Origin: Gloeomargarita lithophora Alchichica-D10
Lineage (GTDB): Bacteria; Cyanobacteriota; Cyanobacteriia; Gloeomargaritales; Gloeomargaritaceae
Direction: 5' to 3'
DNA: 64,000 bases
Assembly: GCF_001870225.1 (NCBI RefSeq)
Contig: NZ_CP017675.1
Coordinates: 1,929,791-1,993,790, forward strand
The position numbers were made by a program, and so were the translations under genes. Shown here piece by piece: positions 8,537 to 16,552 of this stretch (the stretch's first letter is position 1; each line of letters begins with the position of its first letter). The notes under the pieces were generated by a model, which was not told the DNA's origin, searched no databases, and saw only the letters and a list, made by a program, of their open reading frames with translations.

Positions 8537-9136
8537 TCACCCCCCCCCTAGGGCTTGGGTCACAACGTATAATGCCCCCACCAAAATGGCTCCCCCCGCC
8601 CAGCGCATGGTCACCGGGGGACAGTAGCGCCGGATGAATTCCCCTGCGAGTAAACCCAACCCATTCAACCCTAGGGTCGCCAACGCAAACCCCAACCCAT
8701 AGCTCCAGCCCGACACATCCCCCGGCATCTCGGTACCGTGGGCATAGCCGTGAAACAAAGCTAAAAATCCCACCAACGGGGCACTGGCGTACAGGGGCAA
8801 ACGGGTGCCCAGCAGGACTAACAAACCAAAAATCACATCTGAGGCAATAATCGCCGGTTCTACCAATGGCAGAGGCAGACCAACCAACCCCCCAATCGCC
8901 CCCAGGGTCATTACCCCGATAAAGGCCAGGGGCACCGCCCACAGAGCCACCCCCCCCAATTCTACAGCCCACAACCCCACCGCCACCATCGCCAGCAGGT
9001 GATCCAAGCCCCCCAGGGGATGCTCCAAACCATGCCAAAAGCCGTGGGTAGCCCCCGCCTGCACATGGGCAAGAGCCGCCGGAGCGATAAAGAGCCACCA
9101 ACCGAGGGCAAACAGGAGTATTAACCGTGAGCGCAT
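8537..9136 (-). CDS. hupE: HupE/UreJ family membrane protein
   Basis: 199 residues from ATG 9136; ATG 9148 is also possible, while an upstream extension to 9208 would run into the regulator gene. A signal peptide (LILLFALGWWLFIAPAALA) precedes the family signature HVQAGATHGFWHGLEHPLGG followed by DHLLAMVAVGLWA, which contains the conserved His and Asp of HupE/UreJ. About six further hydrophobic helices follow, with a second His motif ALFHGYAHGTE. Family members are nickel or cobalt permeases. It lies 43 bp downstream of the Crp/Fnr gene on the same strand. No hydrogenase or urease genes are visible here, so the metal and client enzyme stay open. Confidence 0.85.
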   Translation of the reverse strand: MRSRLILLFALGWWLFIAPAALAHVQAGATHGFWHGLEHPLGGLDHLLAMVAVGLWAVELGGVALWAVPLAFIGVMTLGAIGGLVGLPLPLVEPAIIASDVIFGLLVLLGTRLPLYASAPLVGFLALFHGYAHGTEMPGDVSGWSYGLGFALATLGLNGLGLLAGEFIRRYCPPVTMRWAGGAILVGALYVVTQALGGG

Positions 9137-9179
9137 TTGCAAAATCATAACCGAGTGCAATACATTTGCGATTCTAACC

Positions 9180-9869
9180 CTATCCGTCCACCAATGCTTC
9201 CAACCCATCCCGGTCGGGTAGGTAAAAATGCTCCGGGTCGGGGCGCACCAACAAGCCCTCCTGTTCGAGCTTTTTCAAAACCCGGGTGACGGTTTCCCGG
9301 GTGAGGCCGCACAAATTCCCCAGTTCCCGGTGGGGCAAATTCGGAATCAGCACCCCCCCTTTTTGCACCTGCCCCTGTCCCTCCGCCAAAAACAACAGGA
9401 CATCCGCCAACCGGGAGCCACTTTCCGATTCCCTGACCTGTAAACGCCGGTTGAGTTGTTGAATGCGTTTGACCAATAACTGCGCCAGACGAAATCCCAC
9501 CTGGGGTTCGGTGTTGATCAAATTCCGAAAATCCTCGGCGGGGATACCCCCCACGGTCACGCCCGTCAAGGTGATCACATCGCTGGAGCGGGGGGAAGAT
9601 TCCAGGCTGGCCATTTCCCCAAACAGATTCCCCGGCCCCAGAATATTTAACGTAATGTCCCGCCCATCCCGAGTGTGGGTGACGATTTTGACCCAGCCTT
9701 GGATGAGCAGATATACACAATCCCCCCAATCCTGTTCCAGCAATAGGGTGGCTCCCGCCGGGTGTTGGCGCATCACCAAACGCTGGCTGGCGCGGTTTTG
9801 AATCGCCGGTGGTAGGCCGTGAAACAATAGGGTGGAGCCGAGAAATTCCGCAAAGGCAGGGGAAGGCAT
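9180..9869 (-). CDS. Crp/Fnr family transcriptional regulator
   Basis: 229 residues. The cyclic-nucleotide-binding-like beta barrel is at about 20-130 ([41 protein letters not shown]), followed by a dimer helix and an HTH_Crp domain ([20 protein letters not shown], then [11 protein letters not shown]). The barrel has GEMASLES at the phosphate-binding cassette position but PRSS rather than the R-S/T-A-S of true cAMP binders, so the ligand is uncertain. It is divergent from mreB with 121 bp between starts, so the two may share a control region, and it is followed by hupE. I do not see the characteristic NtcA helix. Confidence 0.88.
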   Translation of the reverse strand: MPSPAFAEFLGSTLLFHGLPPAIQNRASQRLVMRQHPAGATLLLEQDWGDCVYLLIQGWVKIVTHTRDGRDITLNILGPGNLFGEMASLESSPRSSDVITLTGVTVGGIPAEDFRNLINTEPQVGFRLAQLLVKRIQQLNRRLQVRESESGSRLADVLLFLAEGQGQVQKGGVLIPNLPHRELGNLCGLTRETVTRVLKKLEQEGLLVRPDPEHFYLPDRDGLEALVDG

Positions 9870-9947
9870 GGGGGGATGGGCGCAACCATTATTTTCCTAT
9901 TGTCGGAGAAATTTGCCTCCCTGCCCAGAGGTTTTGGGAATAAATCT

Positions 9948-9956
9948 GCTAGAATG
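9948..9956 (+). promoter_or_regulatory. Putative extended -10 promoter of mreB
   Basis: TGCTAGAAT at 9948-9956 matches an extended -10 (TGnTAtaAT). It lies 35 bp before the GTG start of mreB in the gap to the divergent Crp/Fnr gene. No good -35 is visible, which fits an extended -10 promoter. This is a sequence match only. Confidence 0.35.
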
Positions 9957-9990
9957 CACCGTAACCTTGCCACTCACAAGGGGGCGGATT

Positions 9991-11019
9991 GTGGGTTTAT
10001 TTAGTCGCTTTTCACGGGATATGGGGATCGATCTGGGCACGGCCAACACTTTGGTCTATGTCTTGGGTCGGGGGATCGTCCTCCAGGAACCTTCGGTGGT
10101 GGCCATTGACCAGGATTTGAAAATTCCCCTGGCGGTGGGGGAGGATGCCAAGCGGATGTTGGGGCGCACACCGGGAAATGTGATTGCGGTGCGGCCTCTG
10201 CGGGATGGGGTGATTGCGGATTTTGATACGGCGGAATTGATGTTAAAGCATTTTATCCGGCAGGTGCATGGGGGGCGTTCCCTGGCGCAACCGCGGATTG
10301 TGATCGGCATTCCCAGCGGGGTGACCGGGGTGGAACGGCGGGCGGTGATTGATGCGGCCATGCGTGCTGGTGCCCGCAAGGTAGATTTGATTGATGAACC
10401 GGTGGCGGCGGCGATTGGGGCGGGTCTGCCGGTGGATCAACCGATTGGCAATATGATTGTGGATATTGGGGGCGGCACAACGGAAGTCGCCGTTTTGAGT
10501 TTGCAAGGGGTGGTGCTGAGTGAATCCGTGCGGGTGGCCGGGGATGAACTGAGCGAGTCAATTATGAGCTACATGAAAAAGGTGCATAACCTGGTGATTG
10601 GGGAGCGGACGGCGGAGGATATTAAAATTGATGCCGGTTCCGCCTACCCGGTGGGGATTGATGACCAGATGGTGGAGGTGCGGGGGTTGCATTTGCTGTC
10701 AGGACTGCCCCGGACGGTGACGATTAAAGCCCCGGAGGTGCGCGAAAGTATGGCGGAACCCCTGGCGGTGATTGTGGATGCGGTGAAACGCACCCTGGAG
10801 CGGACTCCCCCGGAGTTGGCCGCCGATATTGTGGATCGGGGGATTATGCTGGCGGGGGGTGGGGCTTTGCTCCGGGGGTTGGATACCCTGATTAGCCATG
10901 AGACGGGGATTGTGGTGCATATTGCCCCGGAACCCCTGAATTGTGTGGTGTTGGGGACGGGCAAGGTGTTGGAAACCGCCCGCGGGTTAGACCGGGTATT
11001 TAGTAGTCGTTCCGGTTAG
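9991..11019 (+). CDS. mreB: Rod shape-determining protein MreB
   Basis: 342 residues from GTG 9991. The open frame continues to 9832, but that part lies antisense to the Crp/Fnr gene and MreB homologues begin [18 protein letters not shown] as here. Actin-family motifs are in order: phosphate 1 ([12 protein letters not shown]), connect 1 ([15 protein letters not shown]), phosphate 2 ([15 protein letters not shown]), adenosine ([15 protein letters not shown]). It polymerises under the inner membrane and positions the elongasome. It is the first gene of an mreB-mreC-mreD cluster. Length is standard. Confidence 0.97.
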   Translation: MGLFSRFSRDMGIDLGTANTLVYVLGRGIVLQEPSVVAIDQDLKIPLAVGEDAKRMLGRTPGNVIAVRPLRDGVIADFDTAELMLKHFIRQVHGGRSLAQPRIVIGIPSGVTGVERRAVIDAAMRAGARKVDLIDEPVAAAIGAGLPVDQPIGNMIVDIGGGTTEVAVLSLQGVVLSESVRVAGDELSESIMSYMKKVHNLVIGERTAEDIKIDAGSAYPVGIDDQMVEVRGLHLLSGLPRTVTIKAPEVRESMAEPLAVIVDAVKRTLERTPPELAADIVDRGIMLAGGGALLRGLDTLISHETGIVVHIAPEPLNCVVLGTGKVLETARGLDRVFSSRSG

Positions 11020-11061
11020 GGATAAATCGGTGTAGGATAGGGGCAGTTTGGGCGCAGGACT

Positions 11062-11820
11062 ATGACCCGATTTGAGTTCCTCCATCGTTGGTGGCAACGC
11101 TACACGCCCCAAATTTTGGGTGGGGTGGGGGTGGTGTCCCTGGCCGTATATCTGCAAACGTCCCAAGCCTGGGTACTGCGGGAGATGTACCGGGGGTTGC
11201 AGGGGCGGCAGGTGCCGGATACCCGCCTGACGGATGCCCGGGTGCAGGAATTGGAAACCCAGGTGCAGGAATTGCAAACCCAAAACCGGCAGTTACAAAC
11301 ATTATTGAACTATCAACAAAAAATGCCCCTGGCGACAGTAGCAACGACGGTGGTGGGGCGCAGTCCGGGGCATTGGTGGCAACAGATTTGGGTGGGGGAA
11401 GGCAGTAGCAAGGGCATGACCCCCGGCACGGTGGTTTTGGCACCAGGGGGCTTGGTGGGGCGGGTGCTGGATGTGACCCCCCATACCAGCCGGGTGTTGT
11501 TGGTCACCGACCCCAGCAGTAAGGTGGGGGTGATGGTCAATCGCTCCCGGGCGATGGGCATTTTGGTGGGACAGGGAACGGGGCAGGTGGTGCTGGAATT
11601 TTTTGATAAAAATCCCGATGTCAAGCCGGGGGATACGATTGTGACTTCGCCCTTTAGCACGATTTTCCCAGCGGGGATTGGGGTGGGCAAGATTGAAAGC
11701 ATTGATTGGCGCGCCATGCCTGCCCCCCAGGCGACGGTACAACTTTATGCCCCGGTGGAGCGGTTGGAGTGGGTATTATTGCATAGTTATGGTGCGAAAC
11801 CGGCTCTTCTCGCTCCCTAA
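11062..11820 (+). CDS. mreC: Rod shape-determining protein MreC
   Basis: 252 residues with a single N-terminal membrane helix (VGVVSLAVYLQTSQAWVL), a coiled coil (RVQELETQVQELQTQNRQLQ, about 60-85), then the two beta domains of MreC (VVGRSPGHWWQQIWV, GLVGRVLDVTPHTSRVLLVT, GDTIVTSPFSTIFPAGIGVG). A GCAGGAC ribosome site precedes ATG 11062. It links MreB to periplasmic wall synthesis. The last 32 bp overlap the mreD start in another frame. Confidence 0.95.
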   Translation: MTRFEFLHRWWQRYTPQILGGVGVVSLAVYLQTSQAWVLREMYRGLQGRQVPDTRLTDARVQELETQVQELQTQNRQLQTLLNYQQKMPLATVATTVVGRSPGHWWQQIWVGEGSSKGMTPGTVVLAPGGLVGRVLDVTPHTSRVLLVTDPSSKVGVMVNRSRAMGILVGQGTGQVVLEFFDKNPDVKPGDTIVTSPFSTIFPAGIGVGKIESIDWRAMPAPQATVQLYAPVERLEWVLLHSYGAKPALLAP

Positions 11821-12322
11821 TCTGGGGGCGGTGCTGGCCACCGGGGTTTCAGCCTTGGGTTCCCTGGCGTTATTGCCCCTGCGGCTACCGGGGATGGAAT
11901 TGGCGGGGATTGCCCCGGATTGGCCGTTGATCTGGGTGGTGGCCTGGAGTGTCAAACGCACCCCCTGGCAAGGTTTGATTGCGGGGGTGACCCTGGGGAT
12001 TTTGCAGGATGCCCTGGTGAATCCGGGGGTAGGCTGGTGGCCGTCCCATGCCCTGGGGTTGGGGGTGGCGGGTTTTTTGACGGCTCTGTTGCAAAAAGAC
12101 CGGCTGATCCAAGAAGACTTTATCTCGGTGGCGTTGATCGTGTTTGCCATGGCGGCCATCAGTGAGACGTTGATGGCAGTGCAGTGGAGCATTTTAGGGC
12201 ACCGTCCCCTGGGGCAAATTTGGCTGGATCACCAACGCCTGACCCTGGCTTCAGCGATTTTAAGTAGTCTGTGGGCGCCCCTGGTGTATATGCCCCTGAG
12301 TCGGTTGTGGCAAAGTGAATAA
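11789..12322 (+). CDS. mreD: Rod shape-determining protein MreD
   Basis: 177 residues from ATG 11789, inside the end of mreC. Five hydrophobic helices are visible (LGAVLATGVSALGSLALLPL, WPLIWVVAWSV, GLIAGVTLGILQDAL, LGLGVAGFLTALL, VALIVFAMAAIS). The DAL after helix 3 and the overall spacing match cyanobacterial MreD. The order mreBCD and the overlap with mreC support the call. The next gene is convergent and its stop lies 6 bp away. Confidence 0.88.
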   Translation: MVRNRLFSLPNLGAVLATGVSALGSLALLPLRLPGMELAGIAPDWPLIWVVAWSVKRTPWQGLIAGVTLGILQDALVNPGVGWWPSHALGLGVAGFLTALLQKDRLIQEDFISVALIVFAMAAISETLMAVQWSILGHRPLGQIWLDHQRLTLASAILSSLWAPLVYMPLSRLWQSE

Positions 12323-12328
12323 ACCGCC

Positions 12329-12733
12329 TCAAAGCCCTTTTTCTAAAACCGCTTGGATTTCATCCCGTTTCGTTGTCCAACTGTCCGCCCAACTGGTGAT
12401 CGGGTAGGCCAAAGTCAAGGTGCCATATTCAAAACTGGGCATGGTATAGGAGCTTTCCCCCCGCAGAATGACCTTTTTCAAGCCCTCCTTGAGTGCTTCT
12501 TTGCCCAAATCATCCACACAAATTCCTTTGCAGGCTTCAATCAGGGGGCGAAAAAACACCTTGGGTAAATTCTCCTCGTACTGTTCCGAGTAGCCTTCGG
12601 ATACGGCCATAATCGTGTCCCAATCCACTTCCACGGGCACAGCAAAACCGGCCACCGTATCCAATTCGGTCTTGATTTTGGGGTATTTATTTTCCTGAAA
12701 TGCCTTGATCGCTCGCCGTTCTGTCAGACCCAT
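12329..12733 (-). CDS. Conserved hypothetical protein
   Basis: 134 residues from ATG 12733, which has GGGAGAAT 4 bp upstream; the open frame reaches 12763 without a better site. I do not recognise the family. Visible features: a soluble protein without signal or membrane segment, an N-terminal helix (LTERRAIKAFQENKYPKIKT), an acidic central region with two cysteines (ACKGICVDDLG), and a C-terminal aromatic stretch (ITSWADSWTTKRDEI). It is convergent with mreD. Confidence 0.7.
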   Translation of the reverse strand: MGLTERRAIKAFQENKYPKIKTELDTVAGFAVPVEVDWDTIMAVSEGYSEQYEENLPKVFFRPLIEACKGICVDDLGKEALKEGLKKVILRGESSYTMPSFEYGTLTLAYPITSWADSWTTKRDEIQAVLEKGL

Positions 12734-13095
12734 TTTAATTCTCCCTTGGGTAATATCGCCCATATCATAGCCTATTTCCCGTTGGCTGGCTGTATTTCTT
12801 GGTCATGGCAGTACCGGATAGCCCCTTGTAGTTAGCGAAAATCACTGGCATTGTGCCTAATCGAATCAAAACATTACCAAACCATAAAACCCTATAGCAA
12901 TCCGATTTGAATTCAGAATCAGCGGTCGCAGGGGGGCACCCTTGCCATTGGTTCTCCATAATACCTGTTCGCCAATCGGGTGGGATTTCTATATTGCTGA
13001 AATCTGGTAAGCTAGGGAAGAATTGCTTAATCCTGCAAATGTACTACTTTTAGGTTAGTGCGTTTATGGGTTCTAATCCTAGTTGATGCTTAAAT
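12734..13095. other. Intergenic region upstream of the RM locus
   Basis: 362 bp between divergently transcribed genes. The middle holds a group 1 short element (12895-12991). The remainder shows no coding frame. The stretch 13000-13095 is A+T-rich and presumably holds the methyltransferase promoter, but I cannot fix -35/-10 boxes with confidence. Confidence 0.5.
12895..12991 (+). mobile_element. Group 1 short insertion, 97 bp
   Basis: The left end TAGCAATCC and right end GGGATTTCTA form a terminal inverted repeat with one mismatch. TA duplications lie at 12893-12894 and 12992-12993. The interior contains the shared core GGTCGCAGGGGGGCACC...TTGGTTCTCC followed by GTTCGCCAATCGGGTGG. Length is identical to the copy at 14426-14522. 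There is no coding capacity, so movement would need a transposase in trans; TA duplication points to the IS630/Tc1-like group. Confidence 0.8.
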
Positions 13096-14115
13096 ATGCT
13101 GGAAGATAAGGCACGCGCTCCCCAAAATAGAACGATTATTCTGAAAGAGGAAGAAAAAGCCAAATATAAACAAAGACTGTTGCAGTTAAATAAACCTGCG
13201 GACTTGCAAGATGTGATTAACCGCACAATTAACCAGGACTTGTTTCAAATAATGGATTTTTTACCAAAAAATTCGGTTGATTTGCTGTTTATTGATCCAC
13301 CGTATAATCTCAATAAAACATTCAATTCCAGTAGTTTTAAGAAGAAAAATTTAGATACATATACGGATTGGCTAGATTTTTGCTTGACTGGTCTTAAGGA
13401 GGTGTTAAAGCCTACCTCTTCTATTTATATATGTTGTGATTGGCAATCCTCACCTGCTGTTTTTGAGGTGGTCAAAGACCGTTTTCAGATTCGTAACCGG
13501 ATTACATGGGAGCGAGAGAAAGGACGTGGTGCTAGTAAAAACTGGAAAAACTCCTCGGAAGATATTTGGTTCTGTACGGTTTCGGATACATACACATTCA
13601 ACGTAGATGCAGTCAAGCTGAAGCGAAAAGTCATTGCTCCCTATACTGTAAATGGCACTCCCAAAGATTGGGATATGACAGAGCAAGGAAACTATAGTTT
13701 GACACATCCTTCTAACCTGTGGACGGATTTGACTGTTCCTTTTTGGTCAATGCCAGAGAATACAGATCATCCGACTCAAAAACCAGAAAAATTGGTTGCT
13801 AAAGTGATTCTTGCCAGTTCTAATGTCGGAGATGTTGTTTTTGATCCTTTTCTTGGCTCAGGAACAACGCCAGTGGTTGCCAAGAAATTGGGCAGACAAT
13901 TCTTTGGCGTAGAGCTTGACGAAATGTATGCTTGCTTAGCTGAAAAACGCCTAGAGATTGCGGAAATTGAACCTGGGATTCAAGGCTACTCCGAAGGAGT
14001 ATTTTGGGAAAGAAATACGCTGAATGAGCAAGTACGTTCTGTTGGCATAAAGCAAAATTCTCACAATGGTATAAAGTCTCAACAGCAAGAGCTTTTTCAG
14101 TCAGGGGAGTCATAA
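13096..14115 (+). CDS. Type II DNA methyltransferase, beta-class N6-adenine/N4-cytosine
   Basis: 339 residues. The catalytic motif IV DPPY is at 67-70 (LLFIDPPYNL). The SAM-binding FxGxG motif comes late (VVFDPFLGSGTTPVVAKKLG, about residue 250, followed by FFGVELD). This motif order defines the beta class of the N4/N6 methylase family, and DPPY rather than SPPY favours N6-adenine. The next gene, 6 bp downstream, encodes the cognate-looking endonuclease remnant. DNA here is A+T-rich compared with its neighbours. The methylase reads as intact, so it may now act as an orphan methyltransferase that still marks its site. Confidence 0.9.
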   Translation: MLEDKARAPQNRTIILKEEEKAKYKQRLLQLNKPADLQDVINRTINQDLFQIMDFLPKNSVDLLFIDPPYNLNKTFNSSSFKKKNLDTYTDWLDFCLTGLKEVLKPTSSIYICCDWQSSPAVFEVVKDRFQIRNRITWEREKGRGASKNWKNSSEDIWFCTVSDTYTFNVDAVKLKRKVIAPYTVNGTPKDWDMTEQGNYSLTHPSNLWTDLTVPFWSMPENTDHPTQKPEKLVAKVILASSNVGDVVFDPFLGSGTTPVVAKKLGRQFFGVELDEMYACLAEKRLEIAEIEPGIQGYSEGVFWERNTLNEQVRSVGIKQNSHNGIKSQQQELFQSGES

Positions 14116-14425
14116 TCCTCTATGGAGAAAAGCCAGATTTTTTACAGTGACAAGTTTAGTGAAGTCCAAGCAGCCATTAGGGAATTTTTGAACTCTCAAG
14201 AAGATTACTTATCAATATCTACCGCAAATAGCCCAAGAGCAGTCGGTGATGCTATTCAAGATATTCTTGGCATTAATCTACAACAAGTACTCGGTGAAGA
14301 CGTTTGTAAAAATTACTCAGCCAACTTCGCCCGCAGAGCTATGGCTGATCTGGCTTTTGAGGATGACAACGGTTTTTACTATGTTATTGATGTAAAGACG
14401 CACAGACTGAGTACGAAATTTAATA

Positions 14426-14522
14426 TAGCAATCCTAATTCAATTTTGAACAGCGGTCGCAGGGGCGCCGCCCCCGTACTTGGTTCTTCTGAATATTTGTT
14501 CGCCAATCGGGTGGGATTGCTA
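14426..14522 (+). mobile_element. Group 1 short insertion, 97 bp, inside the endonuclease
   Basis: Ends TAGCAATCC and GGATTGCTA are perfect 9-bp inverted repeats. TA lies on both sides (14424-14425 and 14523-14524). The core reads GGTCGCAGGGGCGCCGCCCC with a GC-rich hairpin, followed by GTACTTGGTTCTTC and GTTCGCCAATCGGGTGG. Removal with one TA joins AAT to ATG in frame, giving the restored Asn-Met-Pro-Asn of the endonuclease. That makes the ends of the element certain to the base. Confidence 0.9.
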
Positions 14523-14722
14523 TATGCCGAATTTAACTTCCGTAGAGCGACTCACGCGTTTTTACGAGTCGGATAAGAATGTTTTTGCAGTTCTGATGGT
14601 TGCGTATGATATTGAGCAAACCCGCGTAGAAGTTGAAAGGGTTACATTTGTGCCGATTGAGTTTCTAGGGTGGGACTGCTTAACAATTGGAGCTTTGGGT
14701 TGGGGACAAATTCAGATTGCTA

Positions 14723-14824
14723 TAGCTAAACACGTAAAGGTTGACATAATAACATGGGTCGCAGGGCACCGCCCCGCATTGGTTTTCCGAAATCTTGAGA
14801 CGACAACCTTACTCTACTTAGCTA
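14723..14824 (+). mobile_element. Group 2 short insertion, 102 bp, inside the endonuclease
   Basis: Ends are TAGCTAAACACG and, reverse complemented, TAGCTAAGTAGAG; the longer inverted repeat continues to AAGGTTG. TA duplications are 14721-14722 and 14825-14826. The core GGTCGCAGGGCACCGCCCC...TTGGTTTTCCG is that of group 1, but the termini are different. The sequence is base-for-base identical, in reverse orientation, to 61189-61290, which indicates recent movement. Confidence 0.9.
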
Positions 14825-15121
14825 TAACTCTAATACGATAACTGTTAATCCTGGCTACTCACGTAAACAATGGATGTTAGAACTATGTGATACTCTGGCA
14901 GAGTTCTACCCGCGAGAGATGGCTAAAATTGCGGAACGATTGAGTTATTTTAGTAAAGTCAGAGAATTTTGGCTCAACCATTGTGATTAGCCCAGGTATT
15001 GACGTAGCACTAGCCAGCTAACGATACGCCGCTCCTGCTTCAGCTTTTGGTCGTGCGGATGACCTAAGCCTAGGCAATGCGATAAATTAAAAAACCAAAT
15101 CCAAAACGAGCGGTTATTTAG

Positions 15122-15601
15122 ATGCAACTACGACCCACAACGGCGAAGGTGCGGGAAGCGTTGATCAATATCTGGCGAAATGAACTGGCGGGGGCGGTTT
15201 TTCTGGATTTGTGTACGGGCACGGGGGCGGTGGCGGTGGCGGCTCACCATGCCGGGGCAAGGTTGGTGGTGGCCGTAGATAGTTCGGCCAAGGCCATGCG
15301 TAATTTGGCAGTTTGCGCCAACCGGGAGGATTTTTATACCCTGCGGGGCACCTTGCCGGGATGTTTGGGGGGCTTAAAAACTCGGTTTGATTTGATTTAT
15401 TTTGATCCCCCCTACGCCAGCGGGTTGTACTTACCCACCCTGGCGGGAATTATTAACCATGAATTGCTAACTTCTGATGGGGAATTGGCGGTAGAACACC
15501 ACGTTCATCTGGCTTTGCCGGCGCAGTATCTAGGTTTGACCCGCACCCGCCAAAAAAATTACGGGGATACGGTGCTGAGTTTTTACCAAATGACGGCTTG
15601 A
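15122..15601 (+). CDS. rsmD: RsmD-like 16S rRNA (guanine966-N2)-methyltransferase
   Basis: 159 residues. The sequence begins MQLRPTTAKVREALINIW, the block that follows a short N-terminal strand in other RsmD proteins, then has the SAM motif FLDLCTGTGAVAVAA, Asp of VVAVDSS, and the catalytic motif FDLIYFDPPYAS. It methylates G966 of 16S rRNA in the assembled 30S subunit. A TAG immediately precedes the ATG, so no longer start exists in this frame. The protein therefore lacks the usual first 15-20 residues. Otherwise it looks functional. It is convergent with petG. Confidence 0.85.
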   Translation: MQLRPTTAKVREALINIWRNELAGAVFLDLCTGTGAVAVAAHHAGARLVVAVDSSAKAMRNLAVCANREDFYTLRGTLPGCLGGLKTRFDLIYFDPPYASGLYLPTLAGIINHELLTSDGELAVEHHVHLALPAQYLGLTRTRQKNYGDTVLSFYQMTA

Positions 15602-15616
15602 GTTGGTTGCGGTTTT

Positions 15617-15715
15617 TTAGTTGCGTTTGTACTGCATATAAGCGGCCACAAATAACCCCGCCAGGGTGACCGATACCAATCCCAGGACAATACTCAAGAC
15701 TAAAGGTTCAATCAT
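15617..15715 (-). CDS. petG: Cytochrome b6f complex subunit PetG
   Basis: 32 residues, too short for most ORF callers. The product starts [13 protein letters not shown], continues as one transmembrane helix, and ends [13 protein letters not shown]. This matches PetG, a single-span subunit required for stability of the cytochrome b6f complex in the thylakoid membrane. The start lies 20 bp from the divergent cobS start, so the two promoters must overlap or lie inside the genes. The stop is 15 bp from the convergent rsmD stop. Confidence 0.93.
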   Translation of the reverse strand: MIEPLVLSIVLGLVSVTLAGLFVAAYMQYKRN

Positions 15716-15735
15716 GTTTTCAACCTGTTAGGGTG

Positions 15736-16505
15736 ATGGAATCTCTGGTTAATTTTAGCGCAATGGGTGAGCTTTGGCGGCGGTTTTGGGGAGCGGTGGC
15801 GTTTTATACCATTTTGCCCGTGCCTCCGGGGGCAGCAGTGCGGCAGGTGGCGGTATGGGCACCGCTGATCGGGTTGTGGTTGGGAAGTTTATTGTTCTTG
15901 GCGGATGGGTTTTTAACCCCCATGCCCCTTTTGCCCCGCAGTGGTCTGGTGGTCACTCTGGGGCTGGTCTTGACCGGCGGTTTCCACCTGGACGGGGTGA
16001 TTGATGCGGCGGATGGCTGGGCGGTGCCTGACCCGGAACGGCGGTTGGCCGTGATGCGTGATAGCCACACGGGAGCCTATGGGGTGATGGCGGGTTGTTT
16101 GGTAATTGTACTGAAAATTATTGCCCTGGGCAGTTTACCAACGGCACGGTTTTGGTTGCTCACCGGGGCGATGGGCTGGGGACGCTGGGGGCAGGTGGCG
16201 GCCATTTGCCTTTACCCCTACCTGCGCCCGGAGGGCAAGGGCAAAATTCACCACCAGGAACCGCTCCCGTGGCAATGGCTACCGGGACTATTGCTCCTGT
16301 TGGCCTGGGGGGGACTCTGGTGGAAAATGACCGGTCAAATTGCCGCTCCCTTGGCCTTGACCGGCTGGGGATTGGGCTTAGCCCTGGGCGTGGGGGGGGG
16401 GTGCACTGGCGCCTGGGGGGGCATACGGGGGACACCTACGGGGCGGTGGTGGAATGGGTGGAAACCCTGTGTTGGTGCGCCATGACCCGGTTTGTATCCG
16501 GTTAA
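15736..16505 (+). pseudogene. cobS: Cobalamin synthase CobS, frameshifted in a G10 run
   Basis: The first frame (GTG 15733 or ATG 15736) gives normal CobS: FYTILPVPPG near the N-terminus, GGFHLDGVIDAADGW with the conserved Asp residues, RMRDSHTGAYGVMAG-type loop (VMRDSHTGAYGVMAG), and several membrane helices. From the run of ten Gs at 16392-16401 this frame degenerates. The adjacent frame then continues the expected end (LGGHTGDTYGAVVEWVETL, then LCWCAMTRF) to TAA 16505. One extra G would restore the gene. CobS joins adenosylcobinamide-GDP and alpha-ribazole in the last steps of B12 synthesis. A homopolymer sequencing error or reversible slippage is as likely as true loss. Confidence 0.85.
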
Positions 16506-16552
16506 GGGAATGCGCTTTATCGTAAAAACCATTAGGTCTGGAGGGAAGCAAT

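Larger units (their letters stand above)
14122..14990 (+). pseudogene. Type II restriction endonuclease interrupted by two short elements
   Basis: Three segments (14122-14425, 14525-14722, 14827-14990) join into one 666-nt frame of 222 codons when elements 14426-14522 and 14723-14824 are removed, each with one copy of its TA duplication. The restored 221-residue protein has Asp76 (RRAMADLAFE) and Asp90-Val-Lys92 (YYVIDVKTHRLS), a PD-(D/E)xK site. The pattern ADLxF..FYYVIDVKT....PNLTS resembles HincII from memory. As it stands, the first element places TGA at 14446-14448, and the second, a 104-bp net insertion, also shifts the frame. So the endonuclease is inactive while the methylase is intact. 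Confidence 0.9.

Noticed and set aside
8496-9101. An in-frame extension would make the capsule-type protein 773 residues
   Set aside because: The extension is a G/W-rich translation of the hupE region in a shifted frame. GTG 8495 has a good ribosome site and hupE has clear family motifs there.
9180-9869. Possible NtcA
   Set aside because: The effector and HTH regions are Crp/Fnr-like but do not show the NtcA recognition helix; a general Crp/Fnr call is safer.
14723-14841. Peptide AKHVKVDIITWVAGHRPALV shared by two ORFs
   Set aside because: It is translated from the identical 102-bp group 2 element at both places, not a protein domain.
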